Positions 11,108 to 19,438 of a DNA stretch of 64,000 nt are shown piece by piece (the first letter of the stretch is position 1; every line of letters starts with the position of its first letter). The notes under the pieces were generated by a model. That model was not told the DNA's origin. It saw only the letters and a list, made by a program, of their open reading frames with translations, and did not search any database. Where the stretch lies: the NCBI GenBank assembly GCA_030538075.1, contig JAUNUQ010000001.1:1-64000 (forward strand), given 5' to 3'. A program made the translations under genes and the position numbers. The stretch is from Tissierellia bacterium (GTDB lineage: Bacteria > Bacillota > Clostridia > Tissierellales > Peptoniphilaceae).

Positions 11108-11413
11108 TTTTTCCTCCTCTTATCTTTCTTCTATCCTCGTTGGTTATTAATCTATATGAGTTAGGGCATAATTACCCACTATTGCATTATACCTTGGATT
11201 AATAACTATTGGAATAAGAAAGACAATCATTCTTAATTTCTTAAAAAATATATAAACTAGTACACCATTGTATCTGGTAATGGGAATTCATAGTCGATGA
11301 AATCTAGCTTTATCAATACTGTCTCCCCCCTCTTTCTCCGATGCAATCCGTCCAGAGATCTCCATCGATTCTGAAAAACTGGCACAAGTGATATAATATC
11401 TCCAGTACGCTAT
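11108..11413. promoter_or_regulatory. Divergent intergenic region between surface protein and chromate transporter
   Basis: AT-rich, with no ORF of substance. For the minus-strand surface protein, a perfect TATAAT lies at 11186-11191 with only a weak -35 (TTCCAA, 17-nt spacer). For the plus-strand chromate pair, a TATAAT lies at 11392-11397, which places transcription start near 11404. I see no riboswitch. Confidence 0.4.
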
Positions 11414-11425
11414 ATGGAGGTCGTT

Positions 11426-12022
11426 TTGAAAACCAAGGGAAAATTATACAGAGAACTATTTCTATCCACTTTTAAGCTCAGCGCTTTTACCATTGGCGGT
11501 GGCTATGTGATCGTGCCCTTGATGCGTAAGCGCTTTGTGGAGGAATTGGGGTGGATCGACGAGAGAGAAATGCTCGACCTCATCTCCGTATCCCAGTCCT
11601 CACCCGGTCCCATCGCCGTAAATGCCTCCCTGATGGTGGGATACCGAATGGCCGGCATAGCAGGAGCTCTGATCACCGCTTTAGGGACGGTGTTGCCACC
11701 ATTTCTGATCATATCCGTAGTATCCCTTTTTTATCAGCAGTTTCGGGCAAATCAATACATCAATATCGCAATGGTTGGAATGCAGGCCGGTGTCGCAGCG
11801 ATCATCTGCAATGTGGTTTTAGATATGGGACTCTTCATCATAAAAGATAAGAACTGGATCTCAACGCTGATCATGATTTCTGTCTTTGTCGCCGTTTTTT
11901 TCTTTAAAGTGAATATTTTTTGGGTGATTCTGAGCTGCGGGTTGATTGGACTGATCACCGGCGGCATCCGCAAATCGAAATCCCAAACCCGGCAGGAAGA
12001 GGAAAGAGAGGGGGACCAATGA
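11426..12022 (+). CDS. chrA: Chromate transporter family protein, subunit 1
   Basis: This is a single-CHR-domain protein of about 198 residues, half the size of the fused ChrA, as in the two-gene chrA1/chrA2 systems of Bacillota. The family signature is clear: F-T-I-G-G-G-Y near the N-terminus and S-Q-S-S-P-G-P-I-A-V-N-A in the second helix, with hydrophobic membrane helices to about residue 185 and a charged tail. I prefer the TTG at 11426 because GGAGG at 11416-11420 sits 5 nt before it. The alternative ATG at 11414 lies inside that Shine-Dalgarno and only about 10 nt after the predicted transcription start. Its stop overlaps the start of the next gene (ATGA). Chromate/sulfate antiport or another anion is the family role; the substrate here is unproven. 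Confidence 0.85.
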   Translation: MKTKGKLYRELFLSTFKLSAFTIGGGYVIVPLMRKRFVEELGWIDEREMLDLISVSQSSPGPIAVNASLMVGYRMAGIAGALITALGTVLPPFLIISVVSLFYQQFRANQYINIAMVGMQAGVAAIICNVVLDMGLFIIKDKNWISTLIMISVFVAVFFFKVNIFWVILSCGLIGLITGGIRKSKSQTRQEEEREGDQ

Positions 12023-12588
12023 TCTATCTGGAGCTCTTTTGGAGTATGTTTCAAGTGGGTCTGTTCAGCATTGGCGGTGGCTATGTGACCTTGCCCTTGA
12101 TCCACCGGGAAATCGTCGAACTCCACGGCTGGTTGACCCCAACCGAATTCACGGACATCATCACCATCGCCGAGATGACCCCAGGGCCCATTGCCATCAA
12201 TGCCTCGACCTTTGTGGGGATCCAGGTGGCGGGACTTCCAGGTGCCATCGTGGCCACTTTCGGCTGTGTGCTGCCCTCTTGTCTGATCGTAATCGTGCTG
12301 GCAAAGATCTATTATAAATACCGAAACATGGACCGATTACAGCATTTGTTAGGCGGACTTCGCCCAGCAGTCGTCGGAATGATCGCCTCTGCAGGCCTCA
12401 CGATCTTGACGCTAGCGCTGTTTCGAGGCGGCGTGTTCCCAGCAAGTGCCGATGATGTCAATGGGATCTCCCTGGCCATCTTTGCCTTGGGATTTATCCT
12501 GCTCAGAAAATACAGGCCCAATCCAATTCACATCATCCTTGGAACTGGTGCCCTAAGGCTGCTGCTTTTTTTCATATTTAAGATCTAA
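12019..12588 (+). CDS. chrA: Chromate transporter family protein, subunit 2
   Basis: The protein is 189 residues with one CHR domain and is the partner of the preceding half-size transporter. It repeats the signature F-S-I-G-G-G-Y, then A-E-M-T-P-G-P-I-A-I-N-A, followed by about five membrane helices. The ATG at 12019 overlaps the upstream TGA by 4 nt, indicating translational coupling and equal dosage. An in-frame start further upstream (11920) lies inside the first gene and is not credible. The pair probably forms an antiparallel heterodimer, as proposed for split CHR transporters. Confidence 0.88.
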   Translation: MIYLELFWSMFQVGLFSIGGGYVTLPLIHREIVELHGWLTPTEFTDIITIAEMTPGPIAINASTFVGIQVAGLPGAIVATFGCVLPSCLIVIVLAKIYYKYRNMDRLQHLLGGLRPAVVGMIASAGLTILTLALFRGGVFPASADDVNGISLAIFALGFILLRKYRPNPIHIILGTGALRLLLFFIFKI

Positions 12589-12606
12589 AGCTAGGAAAGG
12601 AGCCCT

Positions 12607-13266
12607 ATGAAAAGAAAAAAAGTCTCAACCCCAGCCCAATGGATATTGGGACTGGTGCTTGCAATCTTTTTATTATCCAGCGCCATCATATTGGTTGTCA
12701 ATCTTCGGCCCCTGTACTACAGTCTGATTGAACCATTGAAACTAACCGAAAGCTCTGGACTCAGTCCGGAACAAATTCGGGCAAATTACGACGCTCTGAT
12801 CGACTATAATTCGATTTTTTATTCAGGAGCACTTCACTTCCCAGACCTAGCCATGTCAGAAGAGGGGCGGATCCACTTTGTGGAAGTGAAGGAGATCTTC
12901 GTATTTCTACAGATCGCGGCCATGGTGAGCGGAGTCCTGTTACTCTTTTTCGGAGCATCAAAGCTCAGAAAAAAAGAGCCCCAGTTTCTAAAAACCGGTG
13001 CTCTCCTATCCCTACTCATCCCCGCAATCGTCTCCGCACTTATCGCAGTCAATTGGGACAATGCATTCGTCCTCATGCACAAGCTCCTCTTCGACAATGA
13101 CTACTGGATTTTTGACGCAGCTAAAGACCCTGTCATCCACATCCTGCCGGATACTTTCTTTTTGTATTCCGCTTTGGCCATTGTCGGGTTGGTCTTGTTG
13201 GGGGCAGTATTCTCCTATTTTCTTTATCGATTGATCCTGCGAAAAGACAGATCCTTTGACAACTGA
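12607..13266 (+). CDS. TIGR01906/DUF1461 family integral membrane protein
   Basis: The protein has 219 residues, with an N-terminal helix (residues about 12-33), a central pair of helices and a C-terminal helix (about 185-208) followed by a basic tail. The conserved DUF1461 hallmark is visible near residues 160-180: F-D-N-D-Y-W-I-F-D, then DPVIHILPDTFF. AAAGGAGCCCT precedes the ATG. It lies 18 nt after the chromate pair and is probably cotranscribed. The function of the family is unknown, and nothing in the sequence suggests an enzymatic site. Confidence 0.8.
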   Translation: MKRKKVSTPAQWILGLVLAIFLLSSAIILVVNLRPLYYSLIEPLKLTESSGLSPEQIRANYDALIDYNSIFYSGALHFPDLAMSEEGRIHFVEVKEIFVFLQIAAMVSGVLLLFFGASKLRKKEPQFLKTGALLSLLIPAIVSALIAVNWDNAFVLMHKLLFDNDYWIFDAAKDPVIHILPDTFFLYSALAIVGLVLLGAVFSYFLYRLILRKDRSFDN

Positions 13267-13292
13267 CCATATGGGATGGTGAAATCAAAGCC

Positions 13293-13323
13293 GAAAGAGG
13301 AGCCATGTATCGGCTCCTCTTAA
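13293..13323. terminator. Bidirectional hairpin between convergent genes
   Basis: The arms AAGAGGAGCC (13295-13304) and GGCTCCTCTT (13312-13321) form a perfect 10-bp stem with a 7-nt loop. Flanking A and T residues suit termination for both the DUF1461 gene and the minus-strand reductase. Confidence 0.75.
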
Positions 13324-13337
13324 CTTGTTCTACTATA

Positions 13338-13961
13338 CTATTTGCGAATAAAATTCGTCATGACCTTCGCTTCATACTCCGGTTCTGTCATGCGAGCGGA
13401 TTCTCCAGCCATCTTGAGTTTTAGCATCCAGGCGAGATTCTCAGCGAGGGTGCGCATGGTCTGCAGGCCTTCTGCATCTTTCAGTACATCCTCCGGGCTG
13501 GTCCCATGGACTTGATTCCAATACTGGGAAGGCACCACGGGCATATTGTTCATCAGGAAGTATTTGTTCAAACGGTCAAAAGCAGCCGTTGCTCCACCCC
13601 GGCGGCAGGACACGACGGATGCGCCGTATTTTCCTTTCATCTTGCCAGCGCTACTATAGAAGAGCCGATCTAATAGAGCGCAAAACCGTCCATTGGGACC
13701 GCCATAGTAGACGGGAGAACCCAGGATCAAAGCATCAAAATCCTCCATTTTTTGACTGATTGCGTTTACTCGATCATCAAAAATACATTTTCCCGTCTTC
13801 ATACAGCTTCTGCAGGCAGTACAGCCATAGACGGGATCCGTTCCCAAATAGACGATTTCAGACTCGATTCCCCGCTCTCGAAGCTGAATCGCCACCTCAC
13901 TCAGGGCTGTAAAGGTACAACCCCCTTCGTGGGGACTGCCATTGAGCATCAACACTTTCAT
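13338..13961 (-). CDS. Flavodoxin-fold NAD(P)H-dependent FMN reductase family protein
   Basis: The protein has 207 residues. The N-terminal MKVLMLNGSPHEGG is the FMN phosphate-binding loop of the NADPH-dependent FMN reductase/iron-sulfur flavoprotein family. The second flavin loop is LGSPVYYGGPNG at about residues 80-91. Four cysteines cluster at about residues 48-59 (G-C-T-A-C-R-S-C-M-K-T-G-K-C), a compact pattern compatible with a ferredoxin-like or Fe-S site as in Isf-type flavoproteins. It is therefore likely a cytosolic flavin-linked electron-transfer protein or quinone/nitro reductase. It converges on the DUF1461 gene and is separated from the DUF4003 gene upstream by 70 nt. Confidence 0.85.
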   Translation of the reverse strand: MKVLMLNGSPHEGGCTFTALSEVAIQLRERGIESEIVYLGTDPVYGCTACRSCMKTGKCIFDDRVNAISQKMEDFDALILGSPVYYGGPNGRFCALLDRLFYSSAGKMKGKYGASVVSCRRGGATAAFDRLNKYFLMNNMPVVPSQYWNQVHGTSPEDVLKDAEGLQTMRTLAENLAWMLKLKMAGESARMTEPEYEAKVMTNFIRK

Positions 13962-14031
13962 CCTATCATCCCTTTCCTATGTATTGCTAGGAGATGGGCT
14001 GCATCTCCATACCATCTTCTCGCCGTACTGA

Positions 14032-15015
14032 TCAACTGGAAGCAGCAGCGGCAGCCGCCACCGCAATCCCCGTTTGTTGCGCGAACAGCAGGGTGATCAT
14101 ACTGGTTAAGTGCATTGGATCTACATCTGCCATCTCCGCTTCTTCTAATATCCCATAATAGACCAAAGACCCGGAGAGGATCAAGAGCTCATCTTTTCCA
14201 ATGGACCAACTCCCAAATCCCTTTCGATTGCGCAGTACTTCAAATACGCGGTTGACCTCCTCTGCAACGGCCCGATTCTCCACCGGAAGAGTTGCCAACA
14301 TCCCCAGCATCGGTAGAGAGAATTGCCGATCCATTCGCTGCTTGTGCTCACGAAAAGAGTCTGATAATGCGATGGACCGTTCCGCTTGGCGCAAGTAGTT
14401 ATCACCGATCGCCAATAGCTGAGCTAAGGCAAGCACGCTGCCTCCCGACAAAAAGACATTTGAGAAGGCCGGCTTCAGATACTCATAAAGGTCTTCCACT
14501 CGTCGCAGCCCACTTTCCACATGAATATCACAAAGGCCAAGTAGTCCTGTATAGATCATATTATTTTGCCCCATAGAAAACCGATGTTTCGGTTTTAGAC
14601 CTTCAAAAAACTGATGGGTTCGGTCGATGACTGCATCTCGTTCTTGAGCCGATGTATTCATCGCAATCAAGAGCGACGTCATCACCAAATAGTCAGAAGC
14701 CCAAAACTTTGCCTCCTTTAGCTCATCATACACTTGGACTGTGTCATCCAACAGGGAAACGGGGCTATCACTCAAGGACATCATAGCCATCATGCCCATC
14801 ATCGTATTTCCACGAAAATAAGAGAAGCCTCCGGTTCGTTCCTTTATCCGCTCTCGGTTCTGAGTCAGTAGATCTAGGTCCAACTCCAGTCCCTTTGAAG
14901 CGAATACGAGCGCAGCAAAGCGCTTCATGATCATATTCTGCCAAGTGAACTTGCCCTTCATCTCCTTCATATTGAAGATGAAGAGCTCCATTATCTGATC
15001 GATCTTGTCATTCAT
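14032..15015 (-). CDS. DUF4003 family protein
   Basis: The protein has 327 residues and is largely alpha-helical. It begins MNDKIDQIMELF after AAAGGAGATTGGT. Family-typical features are the segment GGFSYFRGNTMMGMMAMMSL (about residues 73-92) and a later VFLSGGSVLALAQLL. It ends in a run of about ten alanines and small residues. No signal peptide or catalytic motif is seen, and the family has no established function. It is probably the first gene of a small minus-strand unit with the flavoprotein downstream. Confidence 0.75.
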   Translation of the reverse strand: MNDKIDQIMELFIFNMKEMKGKFTWQNMIMKRFAALVFASKGLELDLDLLTQNRERIKERTGGFSYFRGNTMMGMMAMMSLSDSPVSLLDDTVQVYDELKEAKFWASDYLVMTSLLIAMNTSAQERDAVIDRTHQFFEGLKPKHRFSMGQNNMIYTGLLGLCDIHVESGLRRVEDLYEYLKPAFSNVFLSGGSVLALAQLLAIGDNYLRQAERSIALSDSFREHKQRMDRQFSLPMLGMLATLPVENRAVAEEVNRVFEVLRNRKGFGSWSIGKDELLILSGSLVYYGILEEAEMADVDPMHLTSMITLLFAQQTGIAVAAAAAASS

Positions 15016-15127
15016 ACCAATCTCCTTTTCTGACCCTTCATCCCTCTCCTCGATGACGCTCTATTGTCTTTATGCCCTTTTTGGCTTGGTTGAAACAGCC
15101 TCTCTATCAAACCAGAAGCCTTTGCAT

Positions 15128-16018
15128 TTATAGACGAGTCACGTTTTTTCGATCAAAGGTCCGCTGAAAGGAATCCGGTTCAAAGGAGTTCAGTGCAAAT
15201 TCACATTCTGCCAGGAGCCTCTCCCTATCCTCCGGCAAATACCCCTCCAGTTGAAAGGCATTGGTCGGATGAATGGAGTTGAAATAGGTCCGGTGCTCCA
15301 TCTGTGCCGCTTCTAAGAAAGCGTGGATCTCCTCCACCCTCTCATACTCTGATGTCTCCACGTATTCGCCGCTATCCCGCTGCGCCGCAAGCTGGGTCCC
15401 GGGCATCACCGTGGTTGACATCAACCAGACTTCTTTTGGTTTCAGTTCTTTAAAGAACTCCCCATTGATTCGCCCGGTTTCCTCTCCTCTACCAGCTCCC
15501 AAAAGCCCCAGCATGATCCCAGAGGAATGCTGGATGCCAGCCTCTTCCAATCGCTTTAGCTGAGTCAGCGCCTCTTTCCCCGTATAGCCTTTATTCACAA
15601 AATCCAATGCCTCATCAAAAAAGCTCTCAATTCCAATATAGAGCTGGTTGATCCCACGGGATCGAAGCTCTTTCAGCTCTTCGTCGGACTTTGCAGAGAT
15701 ATTTCGAATGGACGCATACATACTAAAGGTCTCCACGGTGGGAATCTGCCTCTGCACCTCCTCGATGATTCGAAGAAGCCGCTCTGTGGAGAGGAAAAAG
15801 GGATCTCCGTTGACCAAGTACAGGCGCTGATAAGGCCTGTTCTTCGCAGCAAGTTCTCCGATATCCGCCACGACCTCCTCCCAATCTGAAACTCGAAATG
15901 GATTTTGGTCATACATACTGCAATACGTACAGCGATCATAGGAGCACCCATGGGTTACCTGAAGCAGTGGAGTCCATGCTTCCTGTGGAGGTCTATATAC
16001 CTGATTGTCAAAATGCAT
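15128..16018 (-). CDS. Radical SAM protein (CX4CX2C clade)
   Basis: The protein has 296 residues. The [4Fe-4S]/SAM motif is G-C-S-Y-D-R-C-T-Y-C, with cysteines at about residues 25, 30 and 33. This is the CX4CX2C spacing of the GCSHNKCTFC-type clade rather than canonical CX3CX2C. Downstream are the usual TIM-barrel elements: YLVNGDPF at about 69-76, SMYASIRN, QLYIGIES and SGIMLGLLGAGRGE. GAGGAGATGAAAA precedes the ATG. There is no extra C-terminal Fe-S domain, so the substrate cannot be deduced. It stands alone, with the selenoprotein candidate upstream. Confidence 0.88.
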   Translation of the reverse strand: MHFDNQVYRPPQEAWTPLLQVTHGCSYDRCTYCSMYDQNPFRVSDWEEVVADIGELAAKNRPYQRLYLVNGDPFFLSTERLLRIIEEVQRQIPTVETFSMYASIRNISAKSDEELKELRSRGINQLYIGIESFFDEALDFVNKGYTGKEALTQLKRLEEAGIQHSSGIMLGLLGAGRGEETGRINGEFFKELKPKEVWLMSTTVMPGTQLAAQRDSGEYVETSEYERVEEIHAFLEAAQMEHRTYFNSIHPTNAFQLEGYLPEDRERLLAECEFALNSFEPDSFQRTFDRKNVTRL

Positions 16019-16165
16019 TTTTCATCTCCTCAATGATTGATTTCTGATTATTTTATTCTTTGATTCCACAAAGTCAAATTCCCAGCAAGGTTGACCCTGC
16101 CGGGAATTATTGGCTTTATTACAGTTCTGTCCTATCCGTGGATAAGCAGCTTACCAGTCTAAATC

Positions 16166-16450
16166 CTAGTGTATCATACCCTCAACAGTGAGCACTTCAT
16201 TCCATAGGAACTTGGCTAATTTGACACGCATCGTATCTTCTACTGCCATGGTCCCTTTAACGACATAGACGTCTAGACCATCTACACTATAGTGGTTGTA
16301 TTTCTCCTTATCCTTCGGCTCTCCCATCTGCACGGATGGTTGGTATCGCACGCCGCTTCATGAGCTACAGGAAATCAATCCCATGCGAATGGCATTGGCT
16401 TCATTTCGATCGATGAATCCCCTTGCTTCTTCAGATATCTGTATATTCAT
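16166..16450 (-). CDS. HesB/IscA-like small selenoprotein candidate with in-frame TGA (Sec31)
   Basis: The ATG at 16450 follows CGGAGGGGAGAAA, an excellent ribosome binding site. The frame runs 94 codons to TAG at 16166 with one interruption, TGA at 16358-16360, in the context L-I-S-C-S-S-U-S-G-V. The residues before (MNIQISEEARGFID) and after (QPSVQMGEP, then VDGLDVYV, ending KFLWNEVLTVEG) together form one coherent protein. It resembles the HesB-like (CC/Se motif) selenoproteins of anaerobes, distant relatives of the iron-sulfur carrier IscA. Conventional gene callers would keep only the 61-residue tail from a GTG at 16351, which lacks a ribosome binding site. A SECIS-like hairpin follows the TGA. 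Selenocysteine is inferred from frame continuity, RBS, hairpin and family resemblance. Confidence 0.78.
16324..16339 (-). promoter_or_regulatory. SECIS-like hairpin of the HesB-like gene
   Basis: On the minus strand, CCATC (16339-16335), loop CGTGCA (16334-16329) and GATGG (16328-16324) form a 5-bp stem. The loop begins 24 nt after the TGA and has G as its second base. That fits the bacterial SECIS consensus (loop 16-37 nt downstream, G in the first two loop bases). Confidence 0.65.
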
Positions 16451-16669
16451 TTTCTCCCCTCCGATATTATTGATGTTATTGTCAATCTATTTATACCCGA
16501 GAAATGCAAAATGAAACGTCTCTCTCATGCGAGTTCTGGTCTTGGATCGCTACCAGTATGCAAGGCTGTCCCTCGCGCTACGACAAAAGAGCCCCACTCT
16601 TTGGTAAATACGGATATTCGGCCCTTTTACGGCATACGCTGACGTCAACAGTCTTTTTCTGTAAAGCAG
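16451..16669. other. Intergenic stretch without a recognised gene
   Basis: Short frames on both strands give no family resemblance. An imperfect inverted repeat (CGTCAAC at 16643-16649 with GTTGACG at 16669-16675) overlaps the -35 of the lysine operon and could be part of an older terminator or an operator. Confidence 0.3.
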
Positions 16670-16698
16670 TTGACGAGTACAGTTTTATGTGATAGGAT
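16670..16698 (+). promoter_or_regulatory. Promoter of the lysine operon
   Basis: TTGACG (16670-16675), a 17-nt spacer and TAGGAT (16693-16698) lie just upstream of the riboswitch. Confidence 0.7.
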
Positions 16699-16705
16699 GA
16701 ACGAA

Positions 16706-16866
16706 ATGAATAGCAATGTAAGGTAGGGGTTGCGAGGACAATGAGTAGAGGAATCGAAAGGTGTTCTTGCCGAAATATCCATTTGGATGTTGGGACCATG
16801 CTGAACAAGTATGGTACTGTCGAGCAGAAGATGCCCTTCTTCTGTGAGGAGTACTTCTTACATTGA
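16706..16866 (+). ncRNA. Lysine riboswitch (L-box)
   Basis: Conserved L-box blocks occur in order: AGGTAGGGGTTGCGA, AATGAGTAGAGG, GAAAGGTGTTCTTGCCGAA, TTGGGACC, GGTACTGTCGAGC and finally GGAGTACTTCTTAC, which closes the P1 helix with the first block. It is followed by an intrinsic terminator and then lysA. Lysine binding should favour the terminator and shut off the operon. Confidence 0.93.
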
Positions 16867-16876
16867 GGGCAGAAGG

Positions 16877-16919
16877 AAATCATGTGCGCCTTTTGCTCGT
16901 GATTTTTTATTTTTTTAAG
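16877..16919 (+). terminator. Riboswitch-controlled attenuator
   Basis: AAATCATG (16877-16884) pairs with CGTGATTT (16898-16905, one G-U pair), followed by a T-rich tract to 16916. It sits between the L-box and the lysA ribosome binding site, as expected for transcription attenuation. Confidence 0.8.
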
Positions 16920-16929
16920 GAGTGATGGA

Positions 16930-18225
16930 ATGAAGAAAATGGGCACCATGGAGATCGTAAAGGGCAAGCTGCAGATCGGTGGAATGGATCTGGAGGATTT
17001 GGCCAAAGAGTATCAGACGCCTCTGTACATAATGGATGAAGCCCATTTTGAACAGACAGCAAGGATCTTTACTGAGAATTTCCAATCAAAGGTCTTTCAG
17101 GGCAATGTGCTCTACGCGTCGAAGGCCTTTACAAATATCTATTTAGTAAAAAAGGTGAAAGAGCTCGGACTATGCCTCGATGTGGTCAGCGGCGGTGAAT
17201 TGTATACTGCGCTGAAAGCCGGTTTAGATCCCCAGCGAATCTACTTTCACGGAAATAACAAGCTCGCTAAGGAACTGGAATATGCCACCGAAGCCGGAGT
17301 GGGGCGCATCATCATCGACAACCAAGATGAGCTGACCCTTCTACTGGGGATTCTAGAGGAAAAGAAGCTCCGCCAAGAAGTGCTGCTTCGAGTCAACCCT
17401 GGGGTGGCCGCCCATACCCACGAATACATTCAGACGACGAATGAGAAATCAAAATTCGGTCTGAGCATCCACGACGAAGGGACAAAGGATGTCGTCCGGC
17501 AGATGGTAACTTCTGAGTGGACCGATTTTCGAGGGATTCACTGCCACATCGGGTCTCAGGTCTTTGAAGAAGAATCCTTCTTCAAGAGCGCCGATCTGAT
17601 GATCGGCTATGCGAAAGAGCTGGAAGATGAACTGGGCATTCCCATCAAAGAATTGAATTTAGGGGGTGGTTTCGGCGTGTATTATACGCCGGAGGACAAG
17701 CCCTTTGAGCTGGGAGCTTTCCTGCGCCGATATGTCGCACATATAGAAGAATCCCTATCGGAAGCCGGCTTGGAACCGGAGTCCGTGGATATCGAGCCGG
17801 GCAGATCTCTGATCAATGGCAGTGGCAGCACCCTGTACCGAATCGGCAGTATCAAACACCCGATGAAGGGGGACCCCTTTTTGCTGGTGGATGGCGGGAT
17901 GACGGATAATCCAAGACCAGCCATGTACCAAGCGAAATACGAGGCGGGTCTGGTGAGCCGGCCAGATGCTCCATCAGAGCAGACCTATACGATTGCAGGC
18001 AGGGCCTGTGAGTCCGGAGATGTGCTGATCACAGGGGCAAAGCTACCAAAAGCCCAGGTGGGCGAGCTGTTGATCGTACCCAATACAGGCGCCTACACCT
18101 ATTCGATGAGCTCCAATTACAATCGAATCGAACGGCCAGCAGTGGTGTTTGTGAAGGACGGCCAGGCAAGAGTTGCTGTCAAACGTGAAACCTATGCGGA
18201 TTTGATCCGCAATGATGTGGAATAG
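16930..18225 (+). CDS. lysA: Diaminopimelate decarboxylase
   Basis: The protein has 431 residues, the usual family length. It is a PLP-dependent fold-type III enzyme that decarboxylates meso-diaminopimelate to L-lysine. The PLP lysine lies in NVLYASKAF (Lys65). Further family motifs are HGNNK at about 117-121, GIHCHIGSQ at about 200-208, LNLGGGFGV, EPGRSLI and the C-terminal RACESGDVL, which carries the Cys-Glu pair of the active site at the dimer interface. AAGGAG precedes the ATG. It is the first gene after the lysine riboswitch, followed 10 nt later by aspartokinase, so it is directly lysine-regulated. Confidence 0.97.
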   Translation: MKKMGTMEIVKGKLQIGGMDLEDLAKEYQTPLYIMDEAHFEQTARIFTENFQSKVFQGNVLYASKAFTNIYLVKKVKELGLCLDVVSGGELYTALKAGLDPQRIYFHGNNKLAKELEYATEAGVGRIIIDNQDELTLLLGILEEKKLRQEVLLRVNPGVAAHTHEYIQTTNEKSKFGLSIHDEGTKDVVRQMVTSEWTDFRGIHCHIGSQVFEEESFFKSADLMIGYAKELEDELGIPIKELNLGGGFGVYYTPEDKPFELGAFLRRYVAHIEESLSEAGLEPESVDIEPGRSLINGSGSTLYRIGSIKHPMKGDPFLLVDGGMTDNPRPAMYQAKYEAGLVSRPDAPSEQTYTIAGRACESGDVLITGAKLPKAQVGELLIVPNTGAYTYSMSSNYNRIERPAVVFVKDGQARVAVKRETYADLIRNDVE

Positions 18226-18235
18226 AGGGATATAG

Positions 18236-19426
18236 TTGAATAGAATTGTGATGAAATTTGGTGGCTCTTCCGTTGCGACCACGGACAAGATCAAAGACGT
18301 GGCCAGGCTGATCGCCAAGAAGAGGGATATGGGCCACGGCGTGGTCGTGGTAGTGTCGGCGATGGGCAAGACGACGAATGGCCTGATCGAACTGGCTAAC
18401 CAGTTGACAGCGGAGCCCAGCCCCCGAGAGATGGATTTGTTGTTATCGACGGGAGAGATGGTGTCGGTTTCTCTACTCGCCATGTGCCTGCAGGAGATGG
18501 GCTACAAGGCGATGTCGATGACCGGATTCCAAGCGGGCATGCGCACCAGCGCCCAGCATATGAAAGCTCGAATCGATCGAGTGGAGAAAGAGCGTCTAGA
18601 AAATGCAGTACGAAATGGATATATCGTCTGTGTGGCCGGGTTCCAAGGGATGGACGAAAACGGAGACATCACCACCCTTGGTAGAGGAGGCTCGGATACC
18701 TCCGCTGTGGCCTTGGCCGCAGCACTGGACGGGTCCTGCGAGATCTATACGGATGTGAAGGGGATTTACACCGTGGATCCAAGGGTTCGCCCCAGCGCCC
18801 GTAAATTGGATCGCCTGTCCTATCAGGAGACCATGGAGATGGCCAATCTGGGGGCAAAGGTGATCGAGCCACGGAGCGTGGAACTGGCCTGGAAATACAA
18901 TGTGCCCCTGTATATTGCATTGAACACCGGGGATGTCCCGGGAACGAGAATCCTGGGAGAGGAGTATTTAGTGGAAAAGAATACGATAACCAATATATCA
19001 AAAGTGGACGGAGTGCTGCTGGTCAGCATGAAGGGCAATAACGGAAATGGTAAAAAAGTGACGGAATGCTTCTTAAAGCTGGCCCAAGCCAATGCAAACC
19101 TGGACATCATCAGCCATAGCATCGACGCCCAAGGCGTTGGGATCACTTCTTTTACGGGTCTGAGCAGCGATCAACACGCCATCGAACGGATACTGGAAGA
19201 GATGGGGATGGAGTATCGATTCACTGAAAATGTGAGCAAGGTCTCCATCATCGGAAATGCGATGCGCAATCAAGTCGGCGTAGCGGCAAAGGCATTTGAA
19301 GTCTTTGTCAATCAGGAAGTGACATTCTATGAGGTGTCCACATCAGAGATCAGCATTTCCTATGTAGTGGATACACAAGATGCAATAAAAATCGTCAACG
19401 CCTTGGCGGACGAGTTTGGATTATAA
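18236..19426 (+). CDS. lysC: Aspartate kinase
   Basis: The protein has 396 residues and phosphorylates aspartate in the first step of the pathway. The N-terminal nucleotide/aspartate site is MKFGGSS(V) at about residues 6-13, with RGGSDTSAVALAAAL at about 148-162 and TDVKGIYTVDPR at about 172-183. Two ACT domains occupy roughly residues 260-396, the site of allosteric lysine (or threonine) inhibition. The start is TTG at 18236 (a GTG at 18245 and an ATG at 18248 are alternatives) behind a modest AGAGGGA. Context within the riboswitch operon suggests the lysine-sensitive isozyme. Confidence 0.95.
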   Translation: MNRIVMKFGGSSVATTDKIKDVARLIAKKRDMGHGVVVVVSAMGKTTNGLIELANQLTAEPSPREMDLLLSTGEMVSVSLLAMCLQEMGYKAMSMTGFQAGMRTSAQHMKARIDRVEKERLENAVRNGYIVCVAGFQGMDENGDITTLGRGGSDTSAVALAAALDGSCEIYTDVKGIYTVDPRVRPSARKLDRLSYQETMEMANLGAKVIEPRSVELAWKYNVPLYIALNTGDVPGTRILGEEYLVEKNTITNISKVDGVLLVSMKGNNGNGKKVTECFLKLAQANANLDIISHSIDAQGVGITSFTGLSSDQHAIERILEEMGMEYRFTENVSKVSIIGNAMRNQVGVAAKAFEVFVNQEVTFYEVSTSEISISYVVDTQDAIKIVNALADEFGL

Positions 19427-19438
19427 GGAGGAGTTAAT

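Noticed and set aside
16530..16600. Possible tRNA-Sec or other tRNA upstream of the lysine operon
   Set aside because: No acceptor stem, no TTCGA-type T-loop and no CCA context.
16578..17006. 142-codon minus-strand frame across the lysine riboswitch
   Set aside because: It covers a clearly conserved riboswitch and terminator on the other strand and shows no family.
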